Positions 1 to 7,865 of a DNA stretch of 20,187 nucleotides are shown one piece after another (the first letter of the stretch is position 1; each line of letters opens with the position of its first letter). The stretch is from CANKHA01 sp034668785. Its GTDB lineage: Bacteria > Pseudomonadota > Alphaproteobacteria > Rhizobiales > Xanthobacteraceae. Made by a program: the position numbers and the translations under genes. A model generated the notes under the pieces. The model had not been told where the DNA came from. It was given only the letters and a program-made list of their open reading frames with translations, and did not search any database. Location: assembly GCA_034668785.1 (NCBI GenBank), contig JAXDOS010000092.1, positions 1-20,187 on the forward strand, in the 5' to 3' direction.

Positions 1-517
1 AGCCGAGCCGCCTCCGCCATCCGTACCCGTTGTGCCGGCGCCGGCGCAGAACGGCGATGCCTTTGGGGAAGAGGTGACGCTGGAGGCGAGGACGGTCGTC
101 TATGCCAAGGGGACGGCTACCTGGGAATCCGCCTTCGAGACGCTGGTGAAGGCATTCAAGTCTGTTGACGGCTTTCTCGAGAAGCAGGGGATCAAGGCGT
201 CAGGCCCCTACATGACCATCTATACGCAGACCGACGATACGGGGTTCCAGTTTCAGGCGGCGGTGCCGATCGCCGAGGAGCCGAAGACGCCGCCGCGCGG
301 CGACATCGCGGTAGGAAAATCACCCGCCGGCAAAACGCTCAAGTTCGTCCACCGCGGCTCTTATGACGGGATGGATACCACTTACGAAGCCATCACCAAC
401 CATCTCGACGAAAAGCGGCTTGAGGCTAAGGACATGTTCATCGAGGAATACGTTACCGACCCGATCAAGACGCCGGAGGACAAACTGGTCGTCAACATCT
501 ATGTGCCGCTCAAATAG
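1..517 (+). CDS. GyrI-like (AraC effector-binding-like) domain protein, 5' truncated
   Basis: The frame is open to the left edge of the window, so the first part of the gene is missing. A GTG at 32 lies inside a Pro/Ala-rich linker and is probably not the real start. After the linker there is one domain of about 145 residues. It has the spacing and motifs of the GyrI-like/AraC effector-binding fold: a first strand with EARTVVY, a middle segment GPYMTIYTQTD, a repeat-like strand with HRGSYDGM, and the C-terminal EEYVTDP...VNIYVPLK. The fold is known to bind small ligands, but no ligand can be read from the sequence. A Pro-rich linker before such a domain often follows a signal peptide or membrane anchor in this order of bacteria, so export is likely but the anchor lies outside the window. 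It stops about 170 bases before ffh on the same strand. Confidence 0.75.
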   Translation, partial: AEPPPPSVPVVPAPAQNGDAFGEEVTLEARTVVYAKGTATWESAFETLVKAFKSVDGFLEKQGIKASGPYMTIYTQTDDTGFQFQAAVPIAEEPKTPPRGDIAVGKSPAGKTLKFVHRGSYDGMDTTYEAITNHLDEKRLEAKDMFIEEYVTDPIKTPEDKLVVNIYVPLK

Positions 518-691
518 GTGCCGGCGCGCCTTGACGAGGTTTCCCCGCAGCCCTAGGTTCCGGCCACTCTCGCAAGAGACGTGAATGCCGATCCACCGCC
601 CGGTCCCAGAGGCCGGAGGTCCCCGCCCGACAGCGCGATGCGCCCTCGGGCGATAAGTCGTTTGAACGTGCTGTAGGAAACTGAGATTTTG

Positions 692-2227
692 ATGTTCGAT
701 AGCCTTTCGGAAAAGCTTGGCGGCATTCTCGACCGCCTCACGCGGCGCGGCGCGCTGTCGGCGGCTGATGTGGACGTCGCCTTGCGCGAGGTCCGCCGCG
801 CGCTGCTGGAAGCCGACGTGGCGCTCGACGTAGCGGCGGGTTTTGTCGCACGCGTGCGCGAAGGCGCGGTCGGGGTCGATGTCATCAAGTCGGTGACTCC
901 CGGCCAGATGGTCGTCAAAATCGTCCACGACCAGTTGATCCAGACATTGGGCTCCGGCGCCGAGACCATCGACCTCAACGCTCCGGTCCCCATCGCGGTG
1001 ATGATGATTGGCCTCCAGGGTTCGGGCAAAACCACGACCACCGCCAAGCTCGCCAAGCGGCTCACCGAACGGCAGAAGCGCAAAGTACTGATGGCGTCGC
1101 TCGACGTGCGGCGTCCGGCGGCGATGGAGCAGCTCGCCGTGCTCGGCCGCGAAGTTGGCATCGATACACTGCCCGTCGTCGAAGGCCAGCAGCCGGCGCA
1201 GATCGCGCAACGGGCGCTGCAAGCCGGACGACTCGGCGGCTATGACGTGGTGCTGCTCGATACCGCCGGCCGCACCACACTCGACGAAGCGATGATGGCG
1301 GAGGCCGCCGAGGTCAAACGTGCGGCCAATCCACATGAAGTATTGCTCGTTGCCGACGCTCTCACTGGCCAGGATGCCGTCAACTTGGCGCGCTCCTTTG
1401 ATGAGCGCGTGGGCCTCACCGGTATCGTGTTGACCCGTGTCGACGGCGACGGACGCGGCGGCGCCGCGCTGTCCATGCGCGCAGTGACTGGCAAGCCGAT
1501 CAAGCTGATCGGCACCGGCGAGAAGATGGATGCGCTGGAGGATTTCGATCCGTCGCGCATCGCCGGGCGCATCCTCGGCATGGGCGACATCGTCTCGCTG
1601 GTGGAAAAGGCCGCGGCCAATATCGACGCCGAGAAGGCGATGCGCGCCGCCGAACGCATGCGCAAAGGCGCTTTCGACCTCAATGATCTGCGCGAACAAC
1701 TCGATCAGATGACCAAGATGGGCGGCATGGCGGGCCTGATGGGCATGCTGCCCGGCATCGCGAAAATGAAAAACCAGATGGCCAGTGCCAATCTCGATGA
1801 GCGCGTGCTCAAGCGGCAGAAGGCGTTGATCGATTCGATGACGCCGAAGGAGCGTCGGAATCCCGATCTACTCAAGGCCAGCCGCAAAAAACGCATCGCG
1901 GCAGGTTCCGGCACCAAGGTCGAGGACCTCAATCGCCTGCTGAAGATGCACCGCGGCATGGCCGACATGATGAAAGCCATGGGCAGCGGCAAGCGTGGTC
2001 CCATGGCCGGTCTTGCCAACATGCTGGGTATGGGCGGCGGCATGCCGAGCCCCGAGGAAATGGCGAAGCTCGCGGAGAAAATGCCGGGCGGGATGCCCGG
2101 ATTTCCGGGCGGTGGGTTGCCGCCCGGTATGCCCGGCCTGCCGCCTAAATTTCCCGGGCTTGGCGGTCTCGGCGGCCCGAAGCTGCCTGGGCTCGGCGGA
2201 TTTCCCGGATTGGGGAAGAAGAAGTGA
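692..2227 (+). CDS. ffh: Signal recognition particle GTPase Ffh (SRP54)
   Basis: Ffh binds 4.5S RNA and signal sequences of nascent membrane proteins and delivers ribosomes to FtsY at the inner membrane. The N domain (about residues 1-90) is followed by the G domain: P-loop GLQGSGKTT at 107-115, DVRRPAA from 138, DTAGR at 190-194, and TRVDGDGRGG at 248-257. The usual TKxD is TRVD here. The Met-rich M domain follows from about 325 and ends in a Gly/Pro/Met-rich tail of about 65 residues closing in KKK. Length 511 aa is slightly above the usual 450-500 because of that tail. I chose ATG 692 over the adjacent in-frame TTG 689; the best ribosome-binding match (AGGA near 674) is rather far away. 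It heads the ffh-rpsP-rimM-trmD-rplS cluster. Identification is secure. Confidence 0.97.
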   Translation: MFDSLSEKLGGILDRLTRRGALSAADVDVALREVRRALLEADVALDVAAGFVARVREGAVGVDVIKSVTPGQMVVKIVHDQLIQTLGSGAETIDLNAPVPIAVMMIGLQGSGKTTTTAKLAKRLTERQKRKVLMASLDVRRPAAMEQLAVLGREVGIDTLPVVEGQQPAQIAQRALQAGRLGGYDVVLLDTAGRTTLDEAMMAEAAEVKRAANPHEVLLVADALTGQDAVNLARSFDERVGLTGIVLTRVDGDGRGGAALSMRAVTGKPIKLIGTGEKMDALEDFDPSRIAGRILGMGDIVSLVEKAAANIDAEKAMRAAERMRKGAFDLNDLREQLDQMTKMGGMAGLMGMLPGIAKMKNQMASANLDERVLKRQKALIDSMTPKERRNPDLLKASRKKRIAAGSGTKVEDLNRLLKMHRGMADMMKAMGSGKRGPMAGLANMLGMGGGMPSPEEMAKLAEKMPGGMPGFPGGGLPPGMPGLPPKFPGLGGLGGPKLPGLGGFPGLGKKK

Positions 2228-2252
2228 TGACGCCTGCCAACGATCCTCATTT

Positions 2253-2328
2253 GTCATGCGTGGGCTTGACCCGCGCATCCATCTCTTTCGCGAAAGCGAT
2301 GGATTGCCGGCTCAAGGCCGGCAATGAC
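2253..2328. repeat. Palindromic intergenic repeat (REP-like) between ffh and rpsP
   Basis: The stretch begins GTCATGCGTGGGC and ends GGCCGGCAATGAC, and the two halves (2253-2283 and 2298-2328) are imperfect reverse complements. Each half also folds on itself (GGGCTTGACCC; GCCGGCTCAAGGCCGGC), so it can form a branched hairpin. Read in one frame it gives VMRGLDPRIH, a peptide I recognise as the translation of a repeat family scattered in intergenic DNA of Hyphomicrobiales. The family assignment rests on memory of that signature. Confidence 0.75.
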
Positions 2329-2360
2329 GATCACAATAACTGACCACGAAAGGAAATCTG

Positions 2361-2747
2361 ATGTCCCTGAAAATACGTCTGGCCCGCGCGGGCACCAAGA
2401 AGCGGCCGTTCTATCACGTCGTCATCGCCGACTCGCGCTCGCCGCGCGACGGCCGCTTCATCGAGCGGCTCGGCTTCTTCAATCCGCTGCTGCCGAAAGA
2501 CAACAAGGAGCGGCTCAAGCTAGACCTCGATAAGGTCAAGGCCTGGATGGTGAAGGGCGCAGTGCCGACCGACCGCGTGTCGCGTTTCCTCGACGAGGCC
2601 GGCGTGATGAAGCGCGAGAAGCGCAACAATCCGGAAAGGGCTATCCCGCGCAAGGAACGCAAGGCGGCAGCGGAAGTAGCAACCAAAGATGCCGAGACCA
2701 AGGCTGCCGCCGCCAAGGCGGCGAAGGCGGCAGCTCCGGCGAGTTGA
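2361..2747 (+). CDS. rpsP: 30S ribosomal protein S16
   Basis: S16 is a primary binding protein of the small ribosomal subunit. The N-terminus shows the family pattern: IRLARAGTKKRPFYHVVIADSR, then RDGRFIERLGFFNPLL, and later DRVSRFLDEAGV. The core domain covers about residues 1-85. It continues into a Lys/Ala-rich tail to residue 128 (KAAAAKAAKAAAPAS), an extension common in alphaproteobacterial S16. AGGAAA sits 5-6 bases before the ATG. The gene follows ffh after a gap holding a palindromic repeat and precedes rimM by 26 bases, so it is probably co-transcribed with rimM and trmD. Confidence 0.97.
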   Translation: MSLKIRLARAGTKKRPFYHVVIADSRSPRDGRFIERLGFFNPLLPKDNKERLKLDLDKVKAWMVKGAVPTDRVSRFLDEAGVMKREKRNNPERAIPRKERKAAAEVATKDAETKAAAAKAAKAAAPAS

Positions 2748-2773
2748 TCGCCTAATCACCGGGCGAGGTCGTG

Positions 2774-3301
2774 ATGGCCGATCGCGTTTGCGTGGCTCGC
2801 ATTGGTGCTCCCCACGGGGTTCGCGGGGAGGTGCGGCTATGGACCTTCACCGAGGATCCGATGGCGGTCCGGCAATACGGTCCGCTGCAAGCTGAGGACG
2901 GCTCACGCGTGTTTGAGATCGTCGCCGCGCGGGCGGCCAAGGATCACATTGTGGCGCGGCTGCGCGGCATCGATGACCGTGATGCCGCCGAGCGTTTGAC
3001 TAATATCAAGCTCTACGTGGCCCGCGAACAGCTGCCCGAGACCGACGACGACACTTTCTATTATGCCGATCTGGTCGGCCTTGCCGCCGTGGGCAAGGAC
3101 GGCAGCGATCTTGGTAGTGTTGTAGCGGTGCATGATTTCGGCGCCGGCACTCTGCTTGAAATTCAGCCGCAGCATGGCGCCTCGATACTGCTTCCCTTCA
3201 CCACCGCGGCGGTGCCGACGATTGATGTCGGCGGCGGCAAAGTAGTGATCGTACCTCCGGATGAAACCGCCGAAAAAACATCCTCGGGAAAGCAGGATTG
3301 A
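2774..3301 (+). CDS. rimM: Ribosome maturation factor RimM
   Basis: RimM helps assemble the head of the 30S subunit and binds S19. The N-terminal RimM domain begins with VCVARIGAPHGVRGEVRLW (family pattern GxxGxxHGxxGEV), and the C-terminal PRC-barrel domain is seen from YYADLVGL through VVAVHDFGAGTLLEI and LLPFTTAAVPTID. The 175-aa length is normal. GAGG lies 5 bases before ATG 2774, which favours that start over the in-frame GTG three bases upstream. The stop codon is 5 bases before the trmD ATG, so translation of the two is probably coupled. Confidence 0.95.
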   Translation: MADRVCVARIGAPHGVRGEVRLWTFTEDPMAVRQYGPLQAEDGSRVFEIVAARAAKDHIVARLRGIDDRDAAERLTNIKLYVAREQLPETDDDTFYYADLVGLAAVGKDGSDLGSVVAVHDFGAGTLLEIQPQHGASILLPFTTAAVPTIDVGGGKVVIVPPDETAEKTSSGKQD

Positions 3302-3306
3302 TAGCC

Positions 3307-4020
3307 ATGTGGCGCGCCAGCGTCCTCACCATCTTTCCCGAAATGTTTCCCGGTCCACTCGGGATCAGTCTCGCCGGCAAGGCGCTGGCGGCGGGGCTTT
3401 GGTCGCTCAACGCGATCGATATCCGCGATCATGCAACCGACAAGCACCGCAGCGTCGACGACACGTCCGCAGGCGGCGGGCCTGGCATGGTGATGAAAGC
3501 CGACGTGCTGGCTCGCGCCCTCGATGCGGGGGACGCGGACGACCCGGGTCCGCGACTCTTGATGAGCCCCCGTGGCGCGCCATTGACCCAAGCCCGCGTG
3601 CAGGCACTGGCAGCCGATTCCGGCGCGCTGATCGTCTGCGGCCGCTTCGAGGGTGTCGACCAGCGGCTGATCGAGGCGCGCGGCCTGGAGGAAGTTTCGG
3701 TCGGCGATTACGTGCTTTCCGGAGGCGAGATCGCCGCCATGGCGCTAATCGATGCCTGCGTCCGGCTGTTGCCAGGCGTCATGGGCAAGGAAGCGTCAGG
3801 CACCGAGGAAAGCTTCGCCGCGGGGCTGTTGGAATACCCGCATTATACCCGGCCCCAGGTCTGGGAAGGACGGCCTATTCCGGAAGTCCTGTTATCGGGC
3901 GACCACGCCAAGATCGCCGCCTGGCGGCAGGCCGAGGCGGAGCGGCTGACCCGTGAGCGCCGACCCGACCTATGGGCAGCCCATTTGGCCCAGACCAAGA
4001 GAAAGACGCAGGATAGGTGA
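3307..4020 (+). CDS. trmD: tRNA (guanine-N1)-methyltransferase TrmD
   Basis: TrmD methylates G37 of tRNAs next to the anticodon using S-adenosylmethionine, which prevents +1 frameshifting. The SPOUT knot fold is visible through SPRGAPLTQ (87-95), CGRFEGVDQR (111-120) and SVGDYVLSGGE (131-141), followed by the linker ESFAAGLLEYPHYTRP (168-183) and IPEVLLSGDHAKI. The early loop reads VDDTSAGGGPGMVM. The 237-aa length is normal. The start is the first ATG after the rimM stop; a TTG nine bases upstream overlaps rimM and is less likely. The gene is in the conserved rpsP-rimM-trmD-rplS order. Confidence 0.97.
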   Translation: MWRASVLTIFPEMFPGPLGISLAGKALAAGLWSLNAIDIRDHATDKHRSVDDTSAGGGPGMVMKADVLARALDAGDADDPGPRLLMSPRGAPLTQARVQALAADSGALIVCGRFEGVDQRLIEARGLEEVSVGDYVLSGGEIAAMALIDACVRLLPGVMGKEASGTEESFAAGLLEYPHYTRPQVWEGRPIPEVLLSGDHAKIAAWRQAEAERLTRERRPDLWAAHLAQTKRKTQDR

Positions 4021-4112
4021 CAAATCCGGCGCGTTGTCGTAGAAGCTGCGCCGACCCTTACAAACACCGAAAATTCGCGCCACGATCTGGCGCAGCCGAT
4101 GGAGAATTCCCC

Positions 4113-4511
4113 ATGAACCTTATCCAAGAGCTCGAAAAAGAGCAGATGGCGAAGCTTTCCGCTGGCAAGGAGATGCCGGAATTCGGCCCCGGCGACACCC
4201 TGCTGGTGAACGTCAAGGTCGTGGAAGGCGAACGCAGCCGCGTTCAGGCCTATGAAGGCGTCTGCATCGGTCGTTCTGGGTCCGGCCTCCATGAGAATTT
4301 TACAGTGCGGAAGATTTCCTACGGTGAAGGCGTCGAGCGCGTATTCCCGCTGTATTCGCCGATGATCGACTCGGTCAAGGTCGTGCGCCGCGGGTCGGTG
4401 CGCCGCGCCAAGCTCTATTACCTACGCGGGCGGCGCGGCAAATCGGCGCGTATCACCGAGAAGCAGGACCATCGTCCCGAGGCCGAGGCCAAAGAGGCGA
4501 AGGCCAAGTAA
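4113..4511 (+). CDS. rplS: 50S ribosomal protein L19
   Basis: L19 sits at the interface of the two ribosomal subunits. Family motifs are clear: GDTLLVNVKVVEGERSRVQ, YEGVCIGR, FTVRKISYGEGVERVFPLYSP and RRAKLYYLRGRRGKSARI. The protein is 132 aa, with an Ala/Glu/Lys tail (AEAKEAKAK). ATG 4113 fits the family N-terminus (NLIQELEKEQ) and has GGAGAA about 6 bases upstream; the frame is open further upstream but that part is not family-like. A gap of about 90 bases separates it from trmD. A strong hairpin terminator follows 22 bases after the stop, so this gene closes the operon. Confidence 0.97.
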   Translation: MNLIQELEKEQMAKLSAGKEMPEFGPGDTLLVNVKVVEGERSRVQAYEGVCIGRSGSGLHENFTVRKISYGEGVERVFPLYSPMIDSVKVVRRGSVRRAKLYYLRGRRGKSARITEKQDHRPEAEAKEAKAK

Positions 4512-4533
4512 CCCCGCTGCTGGAAGGCTGACG

Positions 4534-4558
4534 AAAGGCGCGGGCCCCCGCGCCTTTT
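4534..4558 (+). terminator. Rho-independent terminator after rplS
   Basis: AAAGGCGCGGG (4534-4544) pairs perfectly with CCCGCGCCTTT (4547-4557), and the hairpin runs into TTTT. It ends the ffh/rpsP to rplS transcription unit. Confidence 0.85.
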
Positions 4559-4584
4559 GCATTTTCGCAGCGGCGCATTATCTT
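4557..4584 (+). promoter_or_regulatory. Possible sigma-70-type promoter for leuC
   Basis: TTGCAT (4557-4562) and TATCTT (4579-4584) are 16 bases apart, just after the rplS terminator and about 85 bases before the leuC start. This is only a pattern match; the position is sensible because leuC needs its own promoter. Confidence 0.25.
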
Positions 4585-4667
4585 ACGGGAAGGTTTCCTC
4601 ACGGGTACCGGAGGGTAAGCCGAGCGATTCCCTTATATGGAAGCCCGTTTCCTGGAGCGTTTGTGCA

Positions 4668-6071
4668 ATGGCGAACCCCCGCACCCTTTACGACAAGATC
4701 TGGGACGACCACCTGGTCGATCAGCAACCGGACGGCACTTGTCTGCTCTATGTCGACCGGCACCTGGTACATGAGGTGACGTCGCCGCAGGCCTTCGAGG
4801 GGCTACGCTTGTCCGGCCGCAAGGTGCGCGCGCCGGAGAAAACGCTCTTGGTCGTCGACCATAACGTTCCTACCTCCGACCGCAGTAAGCCAAACCCCGA
4901 TCCGGAAAGTGCGACGCAGATCGCTTATCTCGCCGAGAACGCCAAGTTCTTCGGGCTGGAATATTACAACGAGTTCGATAAGCGGCAGGGCATCGTCCAC
5001 ATCATCGGGCCGGAGCAGGGCTTCACCTTGCCTGGCACCACGATCGTGTGCGGCGACAGCCATACGGCGACGCATGGAGCCTTTGGCGCGCTTGCCTACG
5101 GCATCGGCACCTCGGAAGTGGAGCACGTGCTGGCGACACAGACGTTGATCCAGACCAAGTCTAAGAACATGCGCGCGGTCGTCGACGGCAAATTGCCGCC
5201 GGGCGTCACCGCGAAAGACATCATCCTCGCCATCATCGGCGAGATCGGCACCGCGGGCGGCACCGGCTATGCGCTGGAATATGCCGGCGAAGCGATCCGT
5301 TCGCTGTCGATGGAAGGGCGGATGACTGTTTGCAACATGTCGATCGAGGGCGGCGCCAAGGCCGGCATGATCGCGCCGGACGAAAAGACCTTTGAATATC
5401 TGAAGGGACGGCCAAAGGCGCCGAAAGCCGGAGCCTGGGAAAACGCGATGCGTTATTGGGAGACGCTGCGCTCCGACGAGGGCGCGCATTTCGACCATGA
5501 GATCAGGCTTGATGCCGGCAAGCTGCCGCCGCTGGTCACGTGGGGCACCAGTCCCGAGCAGGTGGTGTCCATCAGCGGCCGTGTGCCGGTGCCGTCAGAG
5601 ATCGCCGACGAGCACAAACGCCGCGCCGCCGAACGCTCGCTTGATTACATGGGGCTAAAAGGCGGCGAGAAGATTACGGACATCAAGCTCGACCGTGTCT
5701 TTATCGGCTCCTGCACCAATGCCCGCATCGAAGATTTGCGCGAGGTTGCGCGCGTCGTCGCTGGCAAGATCGTCAATGCGAATCTCTCCGCGATGATTGT
5801 CCCCGGTTCTGGAATGGTGAAAGAACAGGCCGAAGCCGAGGGGCTGGACAAGATCTTCATCAAGGCCGGCTTTGATTGGCGCGAGCCGGGTTGCTCCATG
5901 TGCCTGGCCATGAACCCCGACAAGCTTGCGCCGGGAGAGCGTTGCGCCTCGACATCGAACCGTAACTTCGAAGGCCGCCAGGGCTACAAGGGCCGCTCAC
6001 ATTTAGTGTCGCCGGCGATGGCCGGAGCCGCCGCGATTGCCGGGCGCTTCGTCGACATACGCGAGTGGTAG
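4668..6071 (+). CDS. leuC: 3-isopropylmalate dehydratase, large subunit (LeuC)
   Basis: LeuC with LeuD isomerises 2-isopropylmalate to 3-isopropylmalate in leucine synthesis, using a [4Fe-4S] cluster. The three cluster cysteines are present: C349 in GSCTNARIEDLR, and C409 and C412 in EPGCSMCLAMNP. Other family motifs are CGDSHTATHGAFGALAYGIGTSEVEHVLATQ (128 onward), SIEGGAKAGMIAPDE and the closing GRSHLVSPAMAGAAAIAGRFVD. ATG 4668 gives 467 aa, the normal length, with TGGAG about 11 bases upstream; 37 in-frame codons before it overlap the terminator and are not family-like. It stands alone between two terminators, so it is monocistronic. Its partner leuD is about 8.5 kb downstream on the same strand. 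Confidence 0.97.
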   Translation: MANPRTLYDKIWDDHLVDQQPDGTCLLYVDRHLVHEVTSPQAFEGLRLSGRKVRAPEKTLLVVDHNVPTSDRSKPNPDPESATQIAYLAENAKFFGLEYYNEFDKRQGIVHIIGPEQGFTLPGTTIVCGDSHTATHGAFGALAYGIGTSEVEHVLATQTLIQTKSKNMRAVVDGKLPPGVTAKDIILAIIGEIGTAGGTGYALEYAGEAIRSLSMEGRMTVCNMSIEGGAKAGMIAPDEKTFEYLKGRPKAPKAGAWENAMRYWETLRSDEGAHFDHEIRLDAGKLPPLVTWGTSPEQVVSISGRVPVPSEIADEHKRRAAERSLDYMGLKGGEKITDIKLDRVFIGSCTNARIEDLREVARVVAGKIVNANLSAMIVPGSGMVKEQAEAEGLDKIFIKAGFDWREPGCSMCLAMNPDKLAPGERCASTSNRNFEGRQGYKGRSHLVSPAMAGAAAIAGRFVDIREW

Positions 6072-6091
6072 TGAACAGTCAGGCCCGTGCG

Positions 6092-6122
6092 AAAAAGCCC
6101 ACCTAATCGGTGGGCTTTTTTT
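6092..6122 (+). terminator. Rho-independent terminator after leuC
   Basis: A perfect 12-bp stem (AAAAAGCCCACC at 6092-6103 with GGTGGGCTTTTT at 6109-6120), a 5-base loop and a long T run. It lies 20 bases after the leuC stop. Confidence 0.92.
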
Positions 6123-6241
6123 GTTTTCTTCTCTTTGCTTCTAGATCAAGCCGCCTCCCATGGGGGAATTTTCCCGCGCTGGGAGCGCAATTAGAACACA
6201 TTCATAATCCGGAATGGCGGCTCATCTCGGGAGGGGTTCTC

Positions 6242-6613
6242 ATGAAAAGCATCCTGATGATTGCCACCGCGTTGATGTTTGCCACCGCCGCCAACGCGCA
6301 AGTCATGACCACAACAACATTTGGTTCCCAGCCATCTGCATTCGCCGAGCCGACGCTCCGTATTACAACGGGTTTCAGAACCGCAACAGCTCCAACAGAG
6401 GGCCAGACGATTGCGGATCCAAAATCGCAGGAATCGGCAAGGCAAATTCTCTATCGGATGGCGGAAGCCGAATGTGCAACACTGTCGGAAATTTACAAAG
6501 CGGATTGCCGGCTGGCTAGTGTCTCGATCAGCACGTTACCGGCCGTACCTAACTCTGGGCCGCCGAATGGGATGGGAGCCAGCGCAGTTTATGAATTGAA
6601 AACGAAGCGATAA
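6242..6613 (+). CDS. Small exported protein of unknown function
   Basis: The 123-aa product starts with a clear Sec signal peptide (MKSILMIATALMFATAANA, cleavage likely before QVMT). The mature part is Thr/Ala-rich at first, then has one predicted helix with two cysteines (QILYRMAEAECATLSEIYKADC), which could form a disulfide in the periplasm, then a Pro/Gly-rich stretch. GGGAGGGG lies 5 bases before the ATG, a very strong ribosome-binding site that fixes the start. It sits alone between the leuC terminator and a bidirectional terminator. I do not recognise the family with confidence. Codon use is less GC-biased than its neighbours, which may reflect fast evolution or transfer. Confidence 0.75.
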   Translation: MKSILMIATALMFATAANAQVMTTTTFGSQPSAFAEPTLRITTGFRTATAPTEGQTIADPKSQESARQILYRMAEAECATLSEIYKADCRLASVSISTLPAVPNSGPPNGMGASAVYELKTKR

Positions 6614-6637
6614 TGTTCATCGCAGCGTCAATGAAAA

Positions 6638-6667
6638 AACGCCCGTCGATCCGGCGGGCGTTCTTCA
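6638..6667. terminator. Bidirectional terminator between two convergent small genes
   Basis: AACGCCCG (6638-6645) pairs with CGGGCGTT (6655-6662) across a 9-base loop. The minus-strand reading ends in a run of six T, and the plus-strand reading ends in TTCTT. It lies 25 bases after one stop codon and 27 bases after the convergent one, so it can serve both genes and is stronger on the minus strand. Confidence 0.75.
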
Positions 6668-6689
6668 TCTAGGCCCTGCGACCATGGCG

Positions 6690-6950
6690 CTAATACCAAA
6701 CGGTAAACGGCATCGGAAAGGATGAGATCGTCGGCGGCGCGTAGGCGACGACGTAGAACCTCGCCCGATGATTGAAGCCCCGGACGTCCCGATAGTTACC
6801 CCACGTATAGTGAGACCGCGCTGAGACCCTCCCGTCGGCGTGGGCCTTTTCGGCGCTGTGCAGGCCTTGCGATTTGCGCGCTTCCGCACGATTGGCGGTG
6901 GCCGCGAACAGCAGCGCTGCGGCGGCAATACTTGTTATGATTTTGAACAT
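6690..6950 (-). CDS. Small exported protein of unknown function
   Basis: The 86-aa product has a Sec signal peptide (MFKIITSIAAAALLFAATANRAEA). The mature part of about 60 residues is basic and rich in His, Arg and Tyr (SHYTWGNYRDVRGFNHRARFYVVAYAPP). It contains no cysteine. GGAG sits 6 bases before this ATG, so I prefer it to an in-frame ATG eight codons upstream. The gene converges on the preceding exported-protein gene with a shared terminator. No domain is recognised; the family may be limited to this order. Confidence 0.65.
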   Translation of the reverse strand: MFKIITSIAAAALLFAATANRAEARKSQGLHSAEKAHADGRVSARSHYTWGNYRDVRGFNHRARFYVVAYAPPTISSFPMPFTVWY

Positions 6951-7039
6951 GCTGAACTCCGCTCGCCCATCCAAGGGTTAACGCCGAAGATCGCATCTGG
7001 TTCGTTAATGTATTGTTTGAAGCGTTCCTAACGTCCCGC

Positions 7040-7294
7040 TCAGCCAGGCCGCCACCAGCAGCGCATGCGCGGTACGATCACCGTTCCGCTCGGGCGGGCT
7101 TCCTGTTCCAGCCATGAGGTGCATTCGCGCACGAGCTTTCGCGCCGGATAGATTTCAATGCGGGGACGGCGCGCGTATTGGACTTCGTGCGAGTATGCGG
7201 CGGTGGTGCGCGTTTGCGCCTGCGCGGACGGCGGAGCCTCAAAAGCGAGCGCCAGCACTCCTATCGCCACAGCCGCGACTCGGTTCCCCCGCAT
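7040..7294 (-). CDS. Small exported protein of unknown function
   Basis: The 84-aa product has a Sec signal peptide (VAAVAIGVLALAFEAPPSAQA, cleavage before QTRT) and a basic mature part with two cysteines (LVRECTSWLEQEARPSGTVIVPRMRCWWRPG) that could form one disulfide. GAGGGG lies about 7 bases before this ATG; a start 15 codons upstream is in frame but has no such site. It is divergent from the metallopeptidase gene, with about 108 bases between the starts. The pattern ARRPRIEIYPARKLVREC...CWW looks like a small conserved family in Bradyrhizobium relatives, but no function is known to me. Confidence 0.7.
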   Translation of the reverse strand: MRGNRVAAVAIGVLALAFEAPPSAQAQTRTTAAYSHEVQYARRPRIEIYPARKLVRECTSWLEQEARPSGTVIVPRMRCWWRPG

Positions 7295-7402
7295 AGCCGT
7301 TCCCCTCACTTGCACGCGCGATGGCCTAGGCTCCCCCATCGCGGCCTAGACGTCAACGGCTGCGACTTGGCGCCGATCCCGCCCTGACCTAAAACGGACC
7401 GC

Positions 7403-7828
7403 ATGAACGACACCCCCGCCGATCCTCCCGAATGGCATAGGGCCAAGGCGCCCACGCTTGCCGAAATCGAGGGGCTCGCGAGCGAGGCATTCCAGCGGCT
7501 ACCCGAGGGTTTTCGCCTGCTCTGCGAGGGCCTCATCATCCATGTGGAGGATTTCCCCACCGACGAAGTGCTGAACGACCTGCGCGTGGAGAGCGAGTTC
7601 GACCTGCTCGGGCTTTTCCATGGCGTCGGCCTGCCGTTTCGCTCCGAAACCGCGCCGCAACAGATGCCCAACATGATCTGGCTCTACCGCCGGCCGATCC
7701 TGGATTATTGGGCTGAGCACGACGAGACGCTTGGCGCGGTCATCGCCCATGTGCTGGTGCACGAGATCGGCCACCATTTCGGTCTCTCGGACGCGGATAT
7801 GGAAGCGATCGAGGCGAGCGTGGAATGA
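7403..7828 (+). CDS. Minimal zincin-like metallopeptidase (PF06262-type)
   Basis: The 141-aa protein carries the zinc-protease signature HEIGHHFGLSD: H120, E121, H124 and D130, in the HExxHxxGxxD spacing, near its C-terminus. It has no signal peptide, so it should act in the cytoplasm. Length and motif position match the small zincin-like family found in many alphaproteobacteria and actinobacteria, whose substrates are unknown. The segment LCEGLIIHVEDFPTDEVL and the block FDLLGLFHGVGL...PNMIWLYRRPILD also fit this family. No strong ribosome-binding site is seen before ATG 7403. A GlcG-like gene follows 37 bases after the stop in the same direction, so the two may share a transcript. Confidence 0.88.
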   Translation: MNDTPADPPEWHRAKAPTLAEIEGLASEAFQRLPEGFRLLCEGLIIHVEDFPTDEVLNDLRVESEFDLLGLFHGVGLPFRSETAPQQMPNMIWLYRRPILDYWAEHDETLGAVIAHVLVHEIGHHFGLSDADMEAIEASVE

Positions 7829-7865
7829 TCCGTTTCAAAACAAGTTGCCAGGAGGAAAGGACGAT

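Noticed and set aside
320..1699. Minus-strand frame of 459 codons opposite ffh
   Set aside because: It is antisense to a certain ffh gene, its product has a composition typical of reversed GC-rich codons (many His, Arg, Asp), and it has no family motif.
4803..5498. Minus-strand frame of 231 codons opposite leuC
   Set aside because: It is the shadow of leuC; all LeuC motifs are on the plus strand.
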